Origin: a virus | Length of the DNA stretch: 45,104 nt | Strand: one strand, 5' to 3' | Virus record (IMG/VR): IMGVR_UViG_3300037171_000044 | Span: 1 to 45,104 of that record | Shown here: piece after piece, positions 18,801-26,647 of the stretch | Numbering within the stretch: position 1 is the stretch's first letter | Layout: every line of letters begins with the position of its first letter | Translations under genes and position numbers: made by a program | The notes under the pieces: model-generated | Told to the model about the DNA's origin: nothing | Database searches by the model: none | What the model saw: the letters and a program-made list of their open reading frames with translations, nothing else

Positions 18801-20195
18801 CTGATGGAGTGGTATCATCCAGGTAGTCAGGGTAGCGACATCGGGCATTTGGTCGGTATTCTAGAAGACGCCGGGGCACGAGTTGCGGGCGATCCCATCT
18901 ATCGTACCCATGTGACTGATAAAATGATGTCGGCCTTCCGACAGGGGAATGTTCTCGGTGGCTTGGGGCGGGCGCTACTCCTCCCATGTGAGCTACCTAC
19001 CCGATTCATCATGGAAACAGTAGTGCCTCGCCAGAAGCTAGGCGTGGCAATGGACCTAGTGCGAATGGAAATGATGCGTAATCCGGGGATATCCCGCGCA
19101 GAACTCGTTGCCAAGGCCCGATCTGCATGGGACTCTGCCGATAACCGCATGGGCCAGTTGGTCTATGACAACCTTTTTTGGAATCGGGCCGTCAAAGACA
19201 TTGCGATGGCGACTACCCGATCAGTCGGTTGGAATCTCGGAACTTTCCGGGAAATCGTGGGCGGGGCCTACGATCTTGCCAAGGCACCCACGGATATTCT
19301 CCGAGGCAAGCCCGCGGAATTGACGAACCGGGCGGCGTATCTCTTGGCCCTCCCCGTCACCCATGCTATGTGCGGATCGTTGCTAAACTACATGTTCACC
19401 GGTCAACCCCCGCAGAATCTCACGGACGCTTTTTTCCCCCGAACCGGCGGCTTAGACGAAAATGGAAATCCTAAGCGGGTCTCCCTCCCAACCTATTGCA
19501 AGGATATCTACGGATGGGCATCTAATCCGGCACAGACCCTTAAGAATAAGGTCCATCCTCTTCTGACCAACATCTACGATATGCTGACAAATAAGGACTT
19601 TTACGGGGATAAGATTCGCAATGAAGATGACTCCTTTATGCAGCAGGTCAAACAAGAAGCCCTCTACGCTGCGAAGCAGTTTGAACCCCTGTCAATCCGC
19701 AACCTACAACGGGGTCTCGCCACAGGAGAATCCCCGGCACAAGCAGCGGGGTCATTCGTGGGAGTCACCCCCGCCCCTCTGCGCATTAACCAATCTCCCG
19801 CGGAGCGCCTCGCATCTGATATGGCCGCAGAGGGCGGGCATGGTGGCCCTCGTACTCAGGAACAGGTTGTGAAGTCCCAACTAGAACACGATCTAGAACA
19901 GCAAGTACGAAGGGGAGACACGGAAGCCCTTCGGACGGCCTTAACCAACCATCAAATCACCCATGATACTGCTAGGCTGATCCAGCGGCGAAGTCAACAG
20001 ACACCCCTAGCCGGTCAAGTAGGGCGTCTTTCCCCGTCCCAAGGGTTGAAGATTTGGGACACTGCATCGCCCCAAGAACAAGCGGCGATCAAGCGCGAAT
20101 TGATTCTGAAACTCCGCCATGCCAAAGGTAGCACCTTGCCAGACGAATACAAGAGCCTTATCGACCAATTTAGACTTCGAGGTATCATACAATGA
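15828..20195 (+). CDS. Very large internal virion / ejection-type protein (1455 residues)
   Basis: By far the largest gene. The N-terminus carries three spaced copies of a short motif (DIFDQ, DVFDQ, DAFDQ within the first ~36 residues). Hydrophobic Gly/Ala-rich segments follow near 160-190. Around residue 392 lies LALHETTERALEDKG, and the next stretch is rich in His and Asp, which resembles zincin-like pieces seen in phage polyvalent proteins. A helical C-terminal half (about 900-1200) includes several moderately hydrophobic stretches (NMLNQFQLGMSGFHLMF). Size and position fit the gp16-like ejection protein of short-tailed phages or a polyvalent protein delivered with DNA. No lysozyme motif was recognised. 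The stop overlaps the next ATG (ATGA). Confidence 0.65.
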   Translation: MPDIFDQITGASQPAPPSDVFDQTHAALAPKDAFDQVSPPATNEDAMHRAGTEVIRQNAVRRQAGIRDLTTDETGAIMDAYKMLAKQAPDQLRGQIAANVAKNTQVARGIMGDVRAASFEALTNYVPSIATLIDPETGLGLKQGQQAMANVNRDSTAGKVAGFAVGMGMFAAEGVTAPFIAAAEGAGEQRGTIFEARAKGQDISGGAEALETTARGVVDGVLTKLMLKSGGQASKVVSSFILPSVKEALAKEGLDTAGKLARTWAMDTIKSGAISETNYLADVGLGHLADPNVRPTWDEAEKAAAFGMVLPSAMGIIHGAVGKFREGNPVQQGAAPDPDLHPMGREPAIVGGVEVPDTAGTGADPEKVYISKDIPQTLDIDGKPVDIHRTLALHETTERALEDKGMSDDEAHAHATAAEHDSLRRNGVDPQHYEDALAPHEEIAAKNDLAKAPDDLDRTPYKKPPLRLTQERDIEQYPVGSVTAIPHSTYNIARQMSPEMAKDFGSGYTESKGENLWVRPSGDKTNADRHLLVVPSDKLSDPTKTNDFSADPSWAKAAAKQLPNADTYVVRNADEAAKFVADAKYGTMSIDPAMPKDTAASLVAQHAGKLDTQVFDPAKGTDARHFRIPTPALEAAPTTLGKVATALGKEDILTAGKAATDILTSAAGDLHRTFSPGTRGENARQTVASMRQENSRAARKADIRYAALDQARRAFDVFIKEYGQTAADDFMDRINRGEKQRYPELQDIADTLDTERRAKVEEMKSLGVGAGEKFDADWFGRQWQDTDKARGLFLGRRPLTGPKSFLKSRSLESVAEGREMGLKLVTDNPIEMHVMKMGEMDKYIHGVRVLQAGESNGTISRVQSGEVVPSGWSRIHDQIGLYKALNPTTGKVETGSFYAPEEVATLINNHLSPGLRGKDWFKAYLGAGNMLNQFQLGMSGFHLMFTSADAIVSKNALALRELSTGDLSGAITSMLGSPLAPVTNAMLGHKGLMEWYHPGSQGSDIGHLVGILEDAGARVAGDPIYRTHVTDKMMSAFRQGNVLGGLGRALLLPCELPTRFIMETVVPRQKLGVAMDLVRMEMMRNPGISRAELVAKARSAWDSADNRMGQLVYDNLFWNRAVKDIAMATTRSVGWNLGTFREIVGGAYDLAKAPTDILRGKPAELTNRAAYLLALPVTHAMCGSLLNYMFTGQPPQNLTDAFFPRTGGLDENGNPKRVSLPTYCKDIYGWASNPAQTLKNKVHPLLTNIYDMLTNKDFYGDKIRNEDDSFMQQVKQEALYAAKQFEPLSIRNLQRGLATGESPAQAAGSFVGVTPAPLRINQSPAERLASDMAAEGGHGGPRTQEQVVKSQLEHDLEQQVRRGDTEALRTALTNHQITHDTARLIQRRSQQTPLAGQVGRLSPSQGLKIWDTASPQEQAAIKRELILKLRHAKGSTLPDEYKSLIDQFRLRGIIQ

Positions 20196-20479
20196 CTCCC
20201 GCCGAACACCAAGAAATAATGGACATCGCAGAAGTGCAAGTCAACAGGTACTTCGATCACTACCTATCGGAAGTCTTTCCGGCGCAGTTGGATCGTATGT
20301 TCGCTTCCCACAATGAAAGCACCGAAGCTCATCCCAAGGCGTTCAAGGCGGTAGCCGAAGTGACGAAGAAAGTGAATCGCTTGTTCTGGATGGGTGCCGG
20401 AATTGCTTTTCTTGTTACTGCGGCGGGGGCGGTTGGATCGGTAGTGTACTACTGGTATCAGGCGATTCCTCGTCCATAG
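20192..20479 (+). CDS. Holin-like small membrane protein
   Basis: A 95-residue protein. A charged N-terminal helix is followed by one hydrophobic segment at about 66-91 (LFWMGAGIAFLVTAAGAVGSVVYYW) and a short tail. The layout (soluble helix, KKVNRLFW, single membrane segment) resembles XhlA-type holin or lysis accessory proteins. It is coupled to the ejection gene (ATGA) and is the last rightward gene. Its final 65 bases overlap the end of the opposing gene. Lysis function is inferred; no endolysin is adjacent. Confidence 0.55.
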   Translation: MTPAEHQEIMDIAEVQVNRYFDHYLSEVFPAQLDRMFASHNESTEAHPKAFKAVAEVTKKVNRLFWMGAGIAFLVTAAGAVGSVVYYWYQAIPRP

Positions 20480-20768
20480 GAAGCGTGATCCCAAAGGTCG
20501 CCTGCTGGCGCGTGAAGCCATAGCACGAGACGGCTTCCGCCGCCCGGCCAAGGCGGGCAAGTTCGATGTACCCTGACACGATCCTCCAGGCATCGGCGAC
20601 GACGTGCCCCGGAATGTACTTAGTCTCGCCCCGCATCGTCCACCGGATCGGCGCGCCGTCTTGTGCGGCCTGGCCGAGAAGTTCCCACGGTATGTTGAAG
20701 CGCTTGTCGGGGCCAACGGACAAGAAGGGTTCATCATGTTCGATCTGGACACAGGCGGTGGGGTTCAT
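20415..20768 (-). CDS. Hypothetical protein, last gene of the leftward module
   Basis: A 117-residue protein; the start overlaps the upstream gene's stop (ATGA). It has a mixed alpha/beta N-terminal part (FNIPWELLGQAAQDGAPIRW, GETKYIPGHVVADAWRIV) and a Pro-rich tail (SSTLPIQPPPPQ). I do not recognise it. It is the 3' end of a four-gene leftward operon and converges with the holin-like gene with a 65-base overlap, leaving no room for a terminator between them. Confidence 0.6.
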   Translation of the reverse strand: MNPTACVQIEHDEPFLSVGPDKRFNIPWELLGQAAQDGAPIRWTMRGETKYIPGHVVADAWRIVSGYIELARLGRAAEAVSCYGFTRQQATFGITLPMDEESPDTSSTLPIQPPPPQ

Positions 20769-21145
20769 AGCAGCACACTTCTCCGGGCTTCCCGGCGTTC
20801 AATGGCGAGGTCGCGCAAGACATCATACGATGCCGGATGATCGCCCGCGTAGACGGAATAGCGTTCCCGACTGATCCGGGTACCGACCCAGGTGTGCCAG
20901 GGGATTTCGTCGATGATCCCCACACAATAGTCATGGAGATTGTCATACGGCACCACGGCGACAAGGTACTCGGTGCCATGCTTGGCCGTGATCTTGATAA
21001 TCCAGCAGGGGTCGCCTTGGAAGCAGACTTCCGAGAAGCCGCCCAGCACTTCGACCCGGCCCGTAAGACAAGCCCGCCTTACAGCAGGCAGGTCTGTCTT
21101 ACGAGCTACCAGGTCGATCAGACCTGTTCGATCTAGAAGGTTCAC
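20765..21145 (-). CDS. Hypothetical protein
   Basis: A 126-residue protein starting with GTG that overlaps the stop of the lipoprotein gene (GTGA), so translation is coupled. The N-terminus looks like a helical DNA-binding lead (LDRTGLIDLVARKTDLPAVRRAC), followed by beta segments (GTEYLVAVVPYDNLHDYCVGII) and a basic helical end (LRDLAIERREARRSV). No recognised family. It is probably co-expressed with the lipoprotein. Confidence 0.6.
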   Translation of the reverse strand: MNLLDRTGLIDLVARKTDLPAVRRACLTGRVEVLGGFSEVCFQGDPCWIIKITAKHGTEYLVAVVPYDNLHDYCVGIIDEIPWHTWVGTRISRERYSVYAGDHPASYDVLRDLAIERREARRSVLL

Positions 21146-22125
21146 TTAAGGGTGCTCACTACATCAGCGACAGGTGCGGGGGTAGCAACAGGCGGATGGG
21201 CTACAACCGCCGAATCCTGGACAGTCACTTGGGCAGGGGTCGCTGCCGGGGAGGATGCGGGTGACGTAGGGGAAACGGGGGTAGACGGCGTGATCGACGC
21301 CGGTGCTGGGGTCGATGCCGACGCCGTAGGGCTTGTCGTCTTTATATGGACTGTCTTGAGCCATGCGATTAGCTTCCCAATCTCGCCGGTGATGTAAGTC
21401 CATGCCCCGTGGAACGCCCCAGCGATAGAAGCGAACAGAGGAGCCAGAGCGGGCACGAGGATCGGCAGGATGAAGAATGCTGCGACCGCGATCCCGATGA
21501 CCACGATCCACCAGACCCAACCCTTGAGCGTGTCAGAAAACCAGACGCACAGACGTTGCCACCAGGATTCACCGGCTTGTTCCGTCTTGCTACCGCCACC
21601 CGCAGCCGCATGGATGCCAGTCTCGTCCACCGTGACAGCGGGGAGCGGGTTGTGGGTACGGGCAATCTTCTGGGTGGCGACCTTTTCAACCACGGTGCCG
21701 GGAGCTTCGCCTGCCCACGTCACCATACGACTCGCGCCGAGCTTGTCACCCTTCTGGGATTCCGGGGTGATCGTGTAGGAAAAGCTTTTGCCCGGCGTCG
21801 GCTGAATCACGGTAACAGCCACGACCGGAGAAGGTTTAGGGGCCGATACCCCGCTCACGGAGGGTGCCGGTGCCGGTGCCGCGACTAGAGGGAGAGTCGC
21901 GGTAGGAACCGGAGCAAGGGGTATCGGCTGTACAGTTACGGTGCCGTCCTCGTGCGTGGACACGACGGCCCCTGGAGTCGCAGGGATATCGGCGGTCGCC
22001 CTGAGACCTTGGCCCACGTAGTCGCCTTCCAAATACGCGGCTGATTGGCAACCGGGTAGAAAAGCTAAGGCACAAAAGGTAGCCGCGATAGCCGCGCACA
22101 GTAGGGTGTACTTAAAAGGGGTCAT
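21142..22125 (-). CDS. Lipoprotein with a central membrane segment (role unknown)
   Basis: A 327-residue protein. The N-terminus is a lipoprotein signal (KYTLLCAAIAATFCALAFLPGC, lipobox LPGC with C26). A Pro/Ala/Thr-rich stretch follows, then a hydrophobic segment at about 205-235 (WWIVVIGIAVAAFFILP) and a long Pro/Thr/Ser/Ala-rich C-terminal tail. It would be anchored in the envelope. It has its own strong promoter at 22146-22174, giving a leader of about 15 nt with GGAG. The possibilities are superinfection exclusion, a spanin-like or other lysis role, or host-surface modification. None is proven by sequence. Confidence 0.7.
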   Translation of the reverse strand: MTPFKYTLLCAAIAATFCALAFLPGCQSAAYLEGDYVGQGLRATADIPATPGAVVSTHEDGTVTVQPIPLAPVPTATLPLVAAPAPAPSVSGVSAPKPSPVVAVTVIQPTPGKSFSYTITPESQKGDKLGASRMVTWAGEAPGTVVEKVATQKIARTHNPLPAVTVDETGIHAAAGGGSKTEQAGESWWQRLCVWFSDTLKGWVWWIVVIGIAVAAFFILPILVPALAPLFASIAGAFHGAWTYITGEIGKLIAWLKTVHIKTTSPTASASTPAPASITPSTPVSPTSPASSPAATPAQVTVQDSAVVAHPPVATPAPVADVVSTLK

Positions 22126-22145
22126 AGTGAATCTCCAGTGGAACT

Positions 22146-22174
22146 AGTGTACCACAACACGAACAATCTGTCAA
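22146..22174 (-). promoter_or_regulatory. Sigma70 extended -10 promoter for the lipoprotein operon
   Basis: On the minus strand TTGACA (22174-22169) and TACACT (22151-22146) lie 17 bp apart, with TGG directly before the -10. The predicted start lies about 14 nt before the ATG at 22125. It belongs to the family of eight leftward sites described in the findings. Confidence 0.75.
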
Positions 22175-22238
22175 GTCTAAACACGTCCAGCATCCGTTAG
22201 GCTGCACGCGATAGTGGTATCCATTTATGAACATACGT

Positions 22239-23117
22239 TCACACTCTCCCCCACATCTCGCGAGTGGCGGGCTTGACCTTCACCCAAGCGGCACCGAGAG
22301 TTACAGGCTCATATCCCTTCTGTTCACCATAACTCGTGACACCTTGAGCGTAGGTCTTGAGGTATGAACCGGAGATCACGCCCAGGCGGGTTCGGTTCCT
22401 GATCTTGGTACAGTCTTCGTTGGCGCAGAGGGGCGTCAGCCGGGCACCCATCTGGTCATGTACATGGCCCATGAAGAATACGTCAGCCTCAAAATTCCGC
22501 ATGAAGCTGACGAGGCGGTTGATCTTACCGCCCTTGGTCTGGGCACCTCCCGCTCCATGATGACACCAGACACGGAAGGAATTCTGCTCGTTGTACCGGA
22601 CAGGCCCACGACGAGGGGGGAATGTTGCCCGGAGTTCGGGCGTCTTGATGCCCGTAGTTCGGCAGAACACTACGTCCATAAAGCAAGAATAGCCCAGGTC
22701 GGCGACACCGAGTTCGGTGCAGAGCCAGCCGTGGAGGTCTTCCTGCTGCTGTCGCCGCATGTACTGTTTCTCGTGGTTGCCAACGATCAGACCCAGGCAC
22801 TTGTGGGTGATGGGCCGAAACAAGTCCCTGATCTGCGTGTACGTCACCTTGCCCAGCCGGGCCAAGTCCTGCACCGTTACGTGCTCGGCTACAGCATCCG
22901 GGTCGAACCGTTTGGCGTCACCGAATCCGATGAACTCGCCATAGTCACCGCCGCCGATCCAGAAGGTGAAGGGGTCCGCGAGTATCTCCGCGATCTGCTT
23001 GCGGACTTCCTTCTCGGCACAGGCTTTTGCCAACCAATGTATATCCGAAAAGTAGACCAGTTTGAATTCGTCGTTCCTCGACGAATGCCAGATGTATCGT
23101 TTTCCCGCGGCTTGCAT
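22239..23117 (-). CDS. Calcineurin-like metallophosphoesterase
   Basis: A 292-residue protein with the full metal-site set of the family: FSDIHW (D25, H27), WIGGGDYGE (D58), IVGNHEKQY (N114, H115), WCHHG (H186-187) and FMGHVHD (H218, H220). The enzyme would cleave phosphoester bonds. Phage members include DNA-repair phosphatases and nucleases of the SbcD/Mre11 type, but no capping domain or partner ATPase gene is visible here. It is coupled to the upstream small gene (TAATG). A 113-base gap with a promoter separates it from the lipoprotein gene. The substrate is unknown. Confidence 0.85.
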   Translation of the reverse strand: MQAAGKRYIWHSSRNDEFKLVYFSDIHWLAKACAEKEVRKQIAEILADPFTFWIGGGDYGEFIGFGDAKRFDPDAVAEHVTVQDLARLGKVTYTQIRDLFRPITHKCLGLIVGNHEKQYMRRQQQEDLHGWLCTELGVADLGYSCFMDVVFCRTTGIKTPELRATFPPRRGPVRYNEQNSFRVWCHHGAGGAQTKGGKINRLVSFMRNFEADVFFMGHVHDQMGARLTPLCANEDCTKIRNRTRLGVISGSYLKTYAQGVTSYGEQKGYEPVTLGAAWVKVKPATREMWGRV

Positions 23118-23293
23118 TATGCACCTCTCAATTCAAATTGTGCCCGGAGCGTTGCCAATTCTGCCAATTCACAATCCGTGAAGGGTATGTCTCCGGGCAT
23201 CTTTCGACGGTGTTCAAGAACTGTTCGACGCCGATCTTCGATATTGTACAATTCCCGCTTGAGCATCTTCTCAATGAGGGCCTGTTCGAGCAT
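23117..23293 (-). CDS. Small charged helical protein
   Basis: A 58-residue protein translated from ATG at 23293 with GGAGG-type sequence (AGGAAAGGTA) just upstream. Its start overlaps the stop of the diphosphohydrolase fusion (TAATG) and its stop overlaps the metallophosphoesterase ATG, so three genes are coupled in a row. It is almost wholly helical and charged (LIEKMLKRELYNIEDRRRTV), and the end is Glu/Leu rich. It may be an accessory subunit of a neighbour. I do not recognise it. Confidence 0.7.
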   Translation of the reverse strand: MLEQALIEKMLKRELYNIEDRRRTVLEHRRKMPGDIPFTDCELAELATLRAQFELRGA

Positions 23294-24303
23294 TACCTTT
23301 CCTCCTGTGCTACTTGGGCCAGAGCCACGACGCGAAGGATCGCCTGATCGAAATTCGGTTCCAACGTGCAGAAGTTCCGGCAGAATAGATGCTCGTTAAA
23401 GACACGCGGACTGGCGCAGAGGATCACGGGCTTCTTGAAACCGATTGCCGCGGCACCCATTTCCATGAGAGAGCCGATGGACTGACGGAATGGTTCGTAG
23501 GGGAAATGGGCGAGAACGCAATCGGATACTTTGATGTCCATTTCGTCCCTGCTGGCGATCTCCGGGGCGGCAAGCTGGCCCTTGTAGCTCAGACCTTGAT
23601 TACTGACATCACTTCGAGTCTTGCCACGGAGGGGATTCAAAGTTCGTATACCATACCGGGCGAAGTTGGCGGTCGCTATCTCCCGCCATTCGTAGTCGAT
23701 CTCCTGACCAGTGATCGGCCCGCAGAGATAGACGGTGAAGGGCTTGCCGGTCAGGGGCATCGGTCCCTGTGTACCTTCGGGCACCCGGATCAAATGAATT
23801 AAGCCGCCAGGCCCGTATTGCACGGGGCCAGGAACCATCTTGATCGGTGCCCCGGCCGGGATATCTTCGGCGGCGAAAGCGCCAGTGCCATTGAAGGCGT
23901 CAAGGTCGGCCTTGATCTTGGCTTCTACCGACGCAGAACGGGCGACGTACTTGGGCATGTCGTCCAGCGAGGCAGGCAGGCGACCAGCCTTGATCTCCTC
24001 CTCGTAGTGGAGGATGAATCCGGCGTTAGTGCGGATCGCGGCCATGTGATCCTCGTCGGCTTTGCCCAACTTATAGGCTTCAAGATGCCGGGCAAGGGAT
24101 GCCACACATTCAGATATGGGCATACCTGCTTCCCAGTTCCGGGGCCGGTACTTCTTGGCACCAAGGGCTAACCACGCGCCTTCACGGGTGTTAGCATGAG
24201 GGGAAATCAAGTCGGGTCGGGGCTTGAAGTCGCCCCGGTCTCTGACGGTCCCTGTTTCAAACTGTCGTCGTTCGCCACTGTCTTGCATGGTTGGTTCTTC
24301 CAT
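23293..24303 (-). CDS. Fusion: dATP/dGTP diphosphohydrolase-type domain plus nucleoside deoxyribosyltransferase-like domain
   Basis: A 336-residue protein. Residues ~14-105 match the N-terminal domain family of dATP/dGTP diphosphohydrolases (FETGTVRDRGDFKPRPDLI, ALGAKKYRPRNWEAG, SLARHLEAYK, DHMAAIRTNAGFILHYEEE), with His and Glu residues spaced as in MazG-like all-alpha NTP hydrolases. Residues ~190-310 form a Rossmann-like domain of the nucleoside 2-deoxyribosyltransferase type (VYLCGPITG, RTLNP, SRDEMDIKVSDCVLAHF, GSLMEMGAA with a candidate catalytic Glu). It would act on deoxynucleotides, adjusting pools or a modified base. No PurZ-like gene is in the window, so diaminopurine synthesis is not supported. 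Confidence 0.75.
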   Translation of the reverse strand: MEEPTMQDSGERRQFETGTVRDRGDFKPRPDLISPHANTREGAWLALGAKKYRPRNWEAGMPISECVASLARHLEAYKLGKADEDHMAAIRTNAGFILHYEEEIKAGRLPASLDDMPKYVARSASVEAKIKADLDAFNGTGAFAAEDIPAGAPIKMVPGPVQYGPGGLIHLIRVPEGTQGPMPLTGKPFTVYLCGPITGQEIDYEWREIATANFARYGIRTLNPLRGKTRSDVSNQGLSYKGQLAAPEIASRDEMDIKVSDCVLAHFPYEPFRQSIGSLMEMGAAAIGFKKPVILCASPRVFNEHLFCRNFCTLEPNFDQAILRVVALAQVAQEER

Positions 24304-24388
24304 TGTATCCTACTCCAGTTAGATTCCCACTTCTTTCTATCAACCGGCCGGGGACGATCCCCTTTGCCGTATGATGACGGTCCGTGCA

Positions 24389-26635
24389 TTATCGTCTCCC
24401 CACCAGGTAGCGGTCCACCGCGTCCTGGGTCAGCTTCACACCTTGGAAACATCGGGCTTGTTTGCCCTGAAATATCAAGCGATCTGCAATGATGCCAGGA
24501 TGGGCCATGCAGAACCGCTGGCTGAACTTCGTGATTGTACCCGCGAATATGCCCTGATCCTTGCACCAGCGAGCGTAAGCATCGTAGATTGTGGACACCG
24601 GCACCTGGGCTTCGGACCCAAACTCACAATATTCATCGGCGAACTCACTCACCGGCGAAGACTGTTTACGGAATTCTTCGATCACTGACTGTGAAGAAGC
24701 CGGTGCAGTGAAGCCTCCCCGCCGTAGTCTAAGCAATCCCTGGAGTGCCCAGACTGCGATGCCTGGCGCTTCCTTGACGATCCTATCTTTGAGCCGCGTA
24801 TCTTCTCGGCCGTAGAAGGATTCGCCGAAATGCAGGAGAAGCAGGCGTCGATCAAGACTGCGTTCGTGGTCCGGTAGATCGGGCATCGAGTTGACGGAGA
24901 TTGTAAACCGACACGACAGTTTGTGGTCCGAGAGGAACTCTTTGTTTTTGCGATTGATACCGACTCCGTCCCGGCCTGAGATTTCTTTGAGGACTTGGAG
25001 GGCTTTCGAGGGGTCGCCCCGCTTGGTAATGTGAGCGTCAGGCAGGATAGCTGCGAGTTTTCCGAGGAGAGGCTGTAAGCCGAAATCCCCGACGAGCGTA
25101 TCAAAACTTGTAGAAGCAACTTGAGGACTCCCGAGCATGGCCCGTAGAGCTTCAAGGACGGTTCCCTTTCCAGCCCCTGGCCGACCGATAAAGAACATGA
25201 GTTTTTCTTGGCTTGTGTCTGCAACCAAGTTGTATCCAAACCACTCTTGGAGAAGGGCAATTTTTTCTGGGTCATTCGGGAATACCTCTTGTAATAACTT
25301 CGTCCAGGTCGGGCACGTCGCCGCCGCGTGATATTCATAGGGCATCGCTGTCATTGAAAAGAACTTCGGTGTCACCGGCTCTGGCGTCAAGTCCGGCAGC
25401 GTCAACCAACCATTCTTGAACACCACCATATCTTGAGGCTGGGCGTGTTCATCGTCGTCCAACCAGCAGGGAGCATCTTTGTAGATCGGGCAGGTCATCG
25501 TCAGGGCGTCGATGATATCACTTACCTCGTGGGAGTTAGCCTCGAACGGCGTGATCGTGACTTCGCCTTTACTGTTGAACTTCTTAACCGTCTTGCCTTT
25601 GAGGAAGGCGTAGAGATCACCACGTAGGAAAGTTTGCCCATCCACCCGGTTATACTTTGCCCCGTCGAATCGGTAATAGTTACCCGCGTATTGACGGAGT
25701 ATAGGGAGGCCAGCGAGGTAATGGCGTTCCCTAAGCCAACGATCTGCGATATCAAGAGGGGCGGCGGATTCAAGAAGGTCAGATGCACTTGTTGTGACAC
25801 CCGCCATCTTGATCGCTTCTTCAAGGCCCGTTCGGTCAAGGCCAGATCGCACCCAGGCCCGGAGGTCTTTGATCCCGTCCGGGGGCAGGAGCTTAACGAC
25901 GCTCTTGCATTTAGATTTGAGGGTTTCATACGTCTTCTCCATGCCGAGGCGACCAGTCCCGGCGTCATTCTCACCGATGACTACGACATCCCGACCGACT
26001 AGAAGATCGGCGAGGAAGGACATGCCTCCCGTCGCGGAGGGCTTTCCGACTCCTCCAAACCCCAGATCGTGAGCGGCGGCTGTGTCGGACTGCCCCTCAA
26101 CGACAAGCACCGGCAGAGTGGAGGAGGCGAGAATTCCACCCCCAACTTTCGACACGCGACCAGATGACTTACGTATATGCAGATAGCCTGCGTCACCCAT
26201 TGGTCGAACTGCCCCTTCCGGGGTCCGTCCACATAGCACCGCTTGAGGATCGCTCGGGCACTCAGATGAGACCATACACCAATGGGTGCGTCCGCAGATT
26301 GGACAGGGATAGTCCTCCGAACATCGCGTCCAGTTGTGCGAGCCGGGGATGTACTTTTCCGAGTCCGGGTTGTAGTCTTGCGAGATCGCATACGTGAGTC
26401 CTCTCTTGCCGCCTTTGATGTCGTATTTCTTACCATTCGGATAGCGTCGGACTAGTCCAATGACCCGACCTTCGGCGTCCCGCTCGGGGAATACCCAGCA
26501 CTCGTCAAGCGGAATCCAGCCGATCCCGATGGAATACAGGGCATCAGATGACACACCCAAGTCTTTCGCAAGGTGGGCGACCATCGCGGGCCACGCATTC
26601 TTCTGATAACTTATAAGGTCTTCGGTGAAGTCCAT
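24389..26635 (-). CDS. Primase-helicase (TOPRIM plus SF3/D5-type helicase)
   Basis: A 748-residue protein. The start at 26635 is chosen because an upstream start at 26674 would run through the tRNA-like element. Domains in order: N-terminal region with a cysteine cluster (CPICGRTHWC and later cysteines, about 111-136), TOPRIM (VLVVEGQSD about 176-184, VVIGENDAGTG about 218-228), then a D5-type helicase with Walker A IGRPGAGKGT (about 483-492). The conserved TISVNSMPDLPDHERSLDRR lies near 575-595, and a winged-helix C-terminus follows. It would prime and unwind DNA at the fork with the family A polymerase at 32239-34257. Confidence 0.9.
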   Translation of the reverse strand: MDFTEDLISYQKNAWPAMVAHLAKDLGVSSDALYSIGIGWIPLDECWVFPERDAEGRVIGLVRRYPNGKKYDIKGGKRGLTYAISQDYNPDSEKYIPGSHNWTRCSEDYPCPICGRTHWCMVSSECPSDPQAVLCGRTPEGAVRPMGDAGYLHIRKSSGRVSKVGGGILASSTLPVLVVEGQSDTAAAHDLGFGGVGKPSATGGMSFLADLLVGRDVVVIGENDAGTGRLGMEKTYETLKSKCKSVVKLLPPDGIKDLRAWVRSGLDRTGLEEAIKMAGVTTSASDLLESAAPLDIADRWLRERHYLAGLPILRQYAGNYYRFDGAKYNRVDGQTFLRGDLYAFLKGKTVKKFNSKGEVTITPFEANSHEVSDIIDALTMTCPIYKDAPCWLDDDEHAQPQDMVVFKNGWLTLPDLTPEPVTPKFFSMTAMPYEYHAAATCPTWTKLLQEVFPNDPEKIALLQEWFGYNLVADTSQEKLMFFIGRPGAGKGTVLEALRAMLGSPQVASTSFDTLVGDFGLQPLLGKLAAILPDAHITKRGDPSKALQVLKEISGRDGVGINRKNKEFLSDHKLSCRFTISVNSMPDLPDHERSLDRRLLLLHFGESFYGREDTRLKDRIVKEAPGIAVWALQGLLRLRRGGFTAPASSQSVIEEFRKQSSPVSEFADEYCEFGSEAQVPVSTIYDAYARWCKDQGIFAGTITKFSQRFCMAHPGIIADRLIFQGKQARCFQGVKLTQDAVDRYLVGRR

Positions 26636-26647
26636 CGTATTCTCTAC

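Noticed and set aside
23293-24303. Diaminopurine (Z-genome) pathway
   Set aside because: The diphosphohydrolase-type domain hints at it, but no PurZ-like synthetase is in this near-complete genome.
24304-24388. Promoter or gene in the gap before the primase-helicase stop
   Set aside because: Only the ribosome site of the next gene is visible. A TACAAT there overlaps the ATG and lacks a -35.
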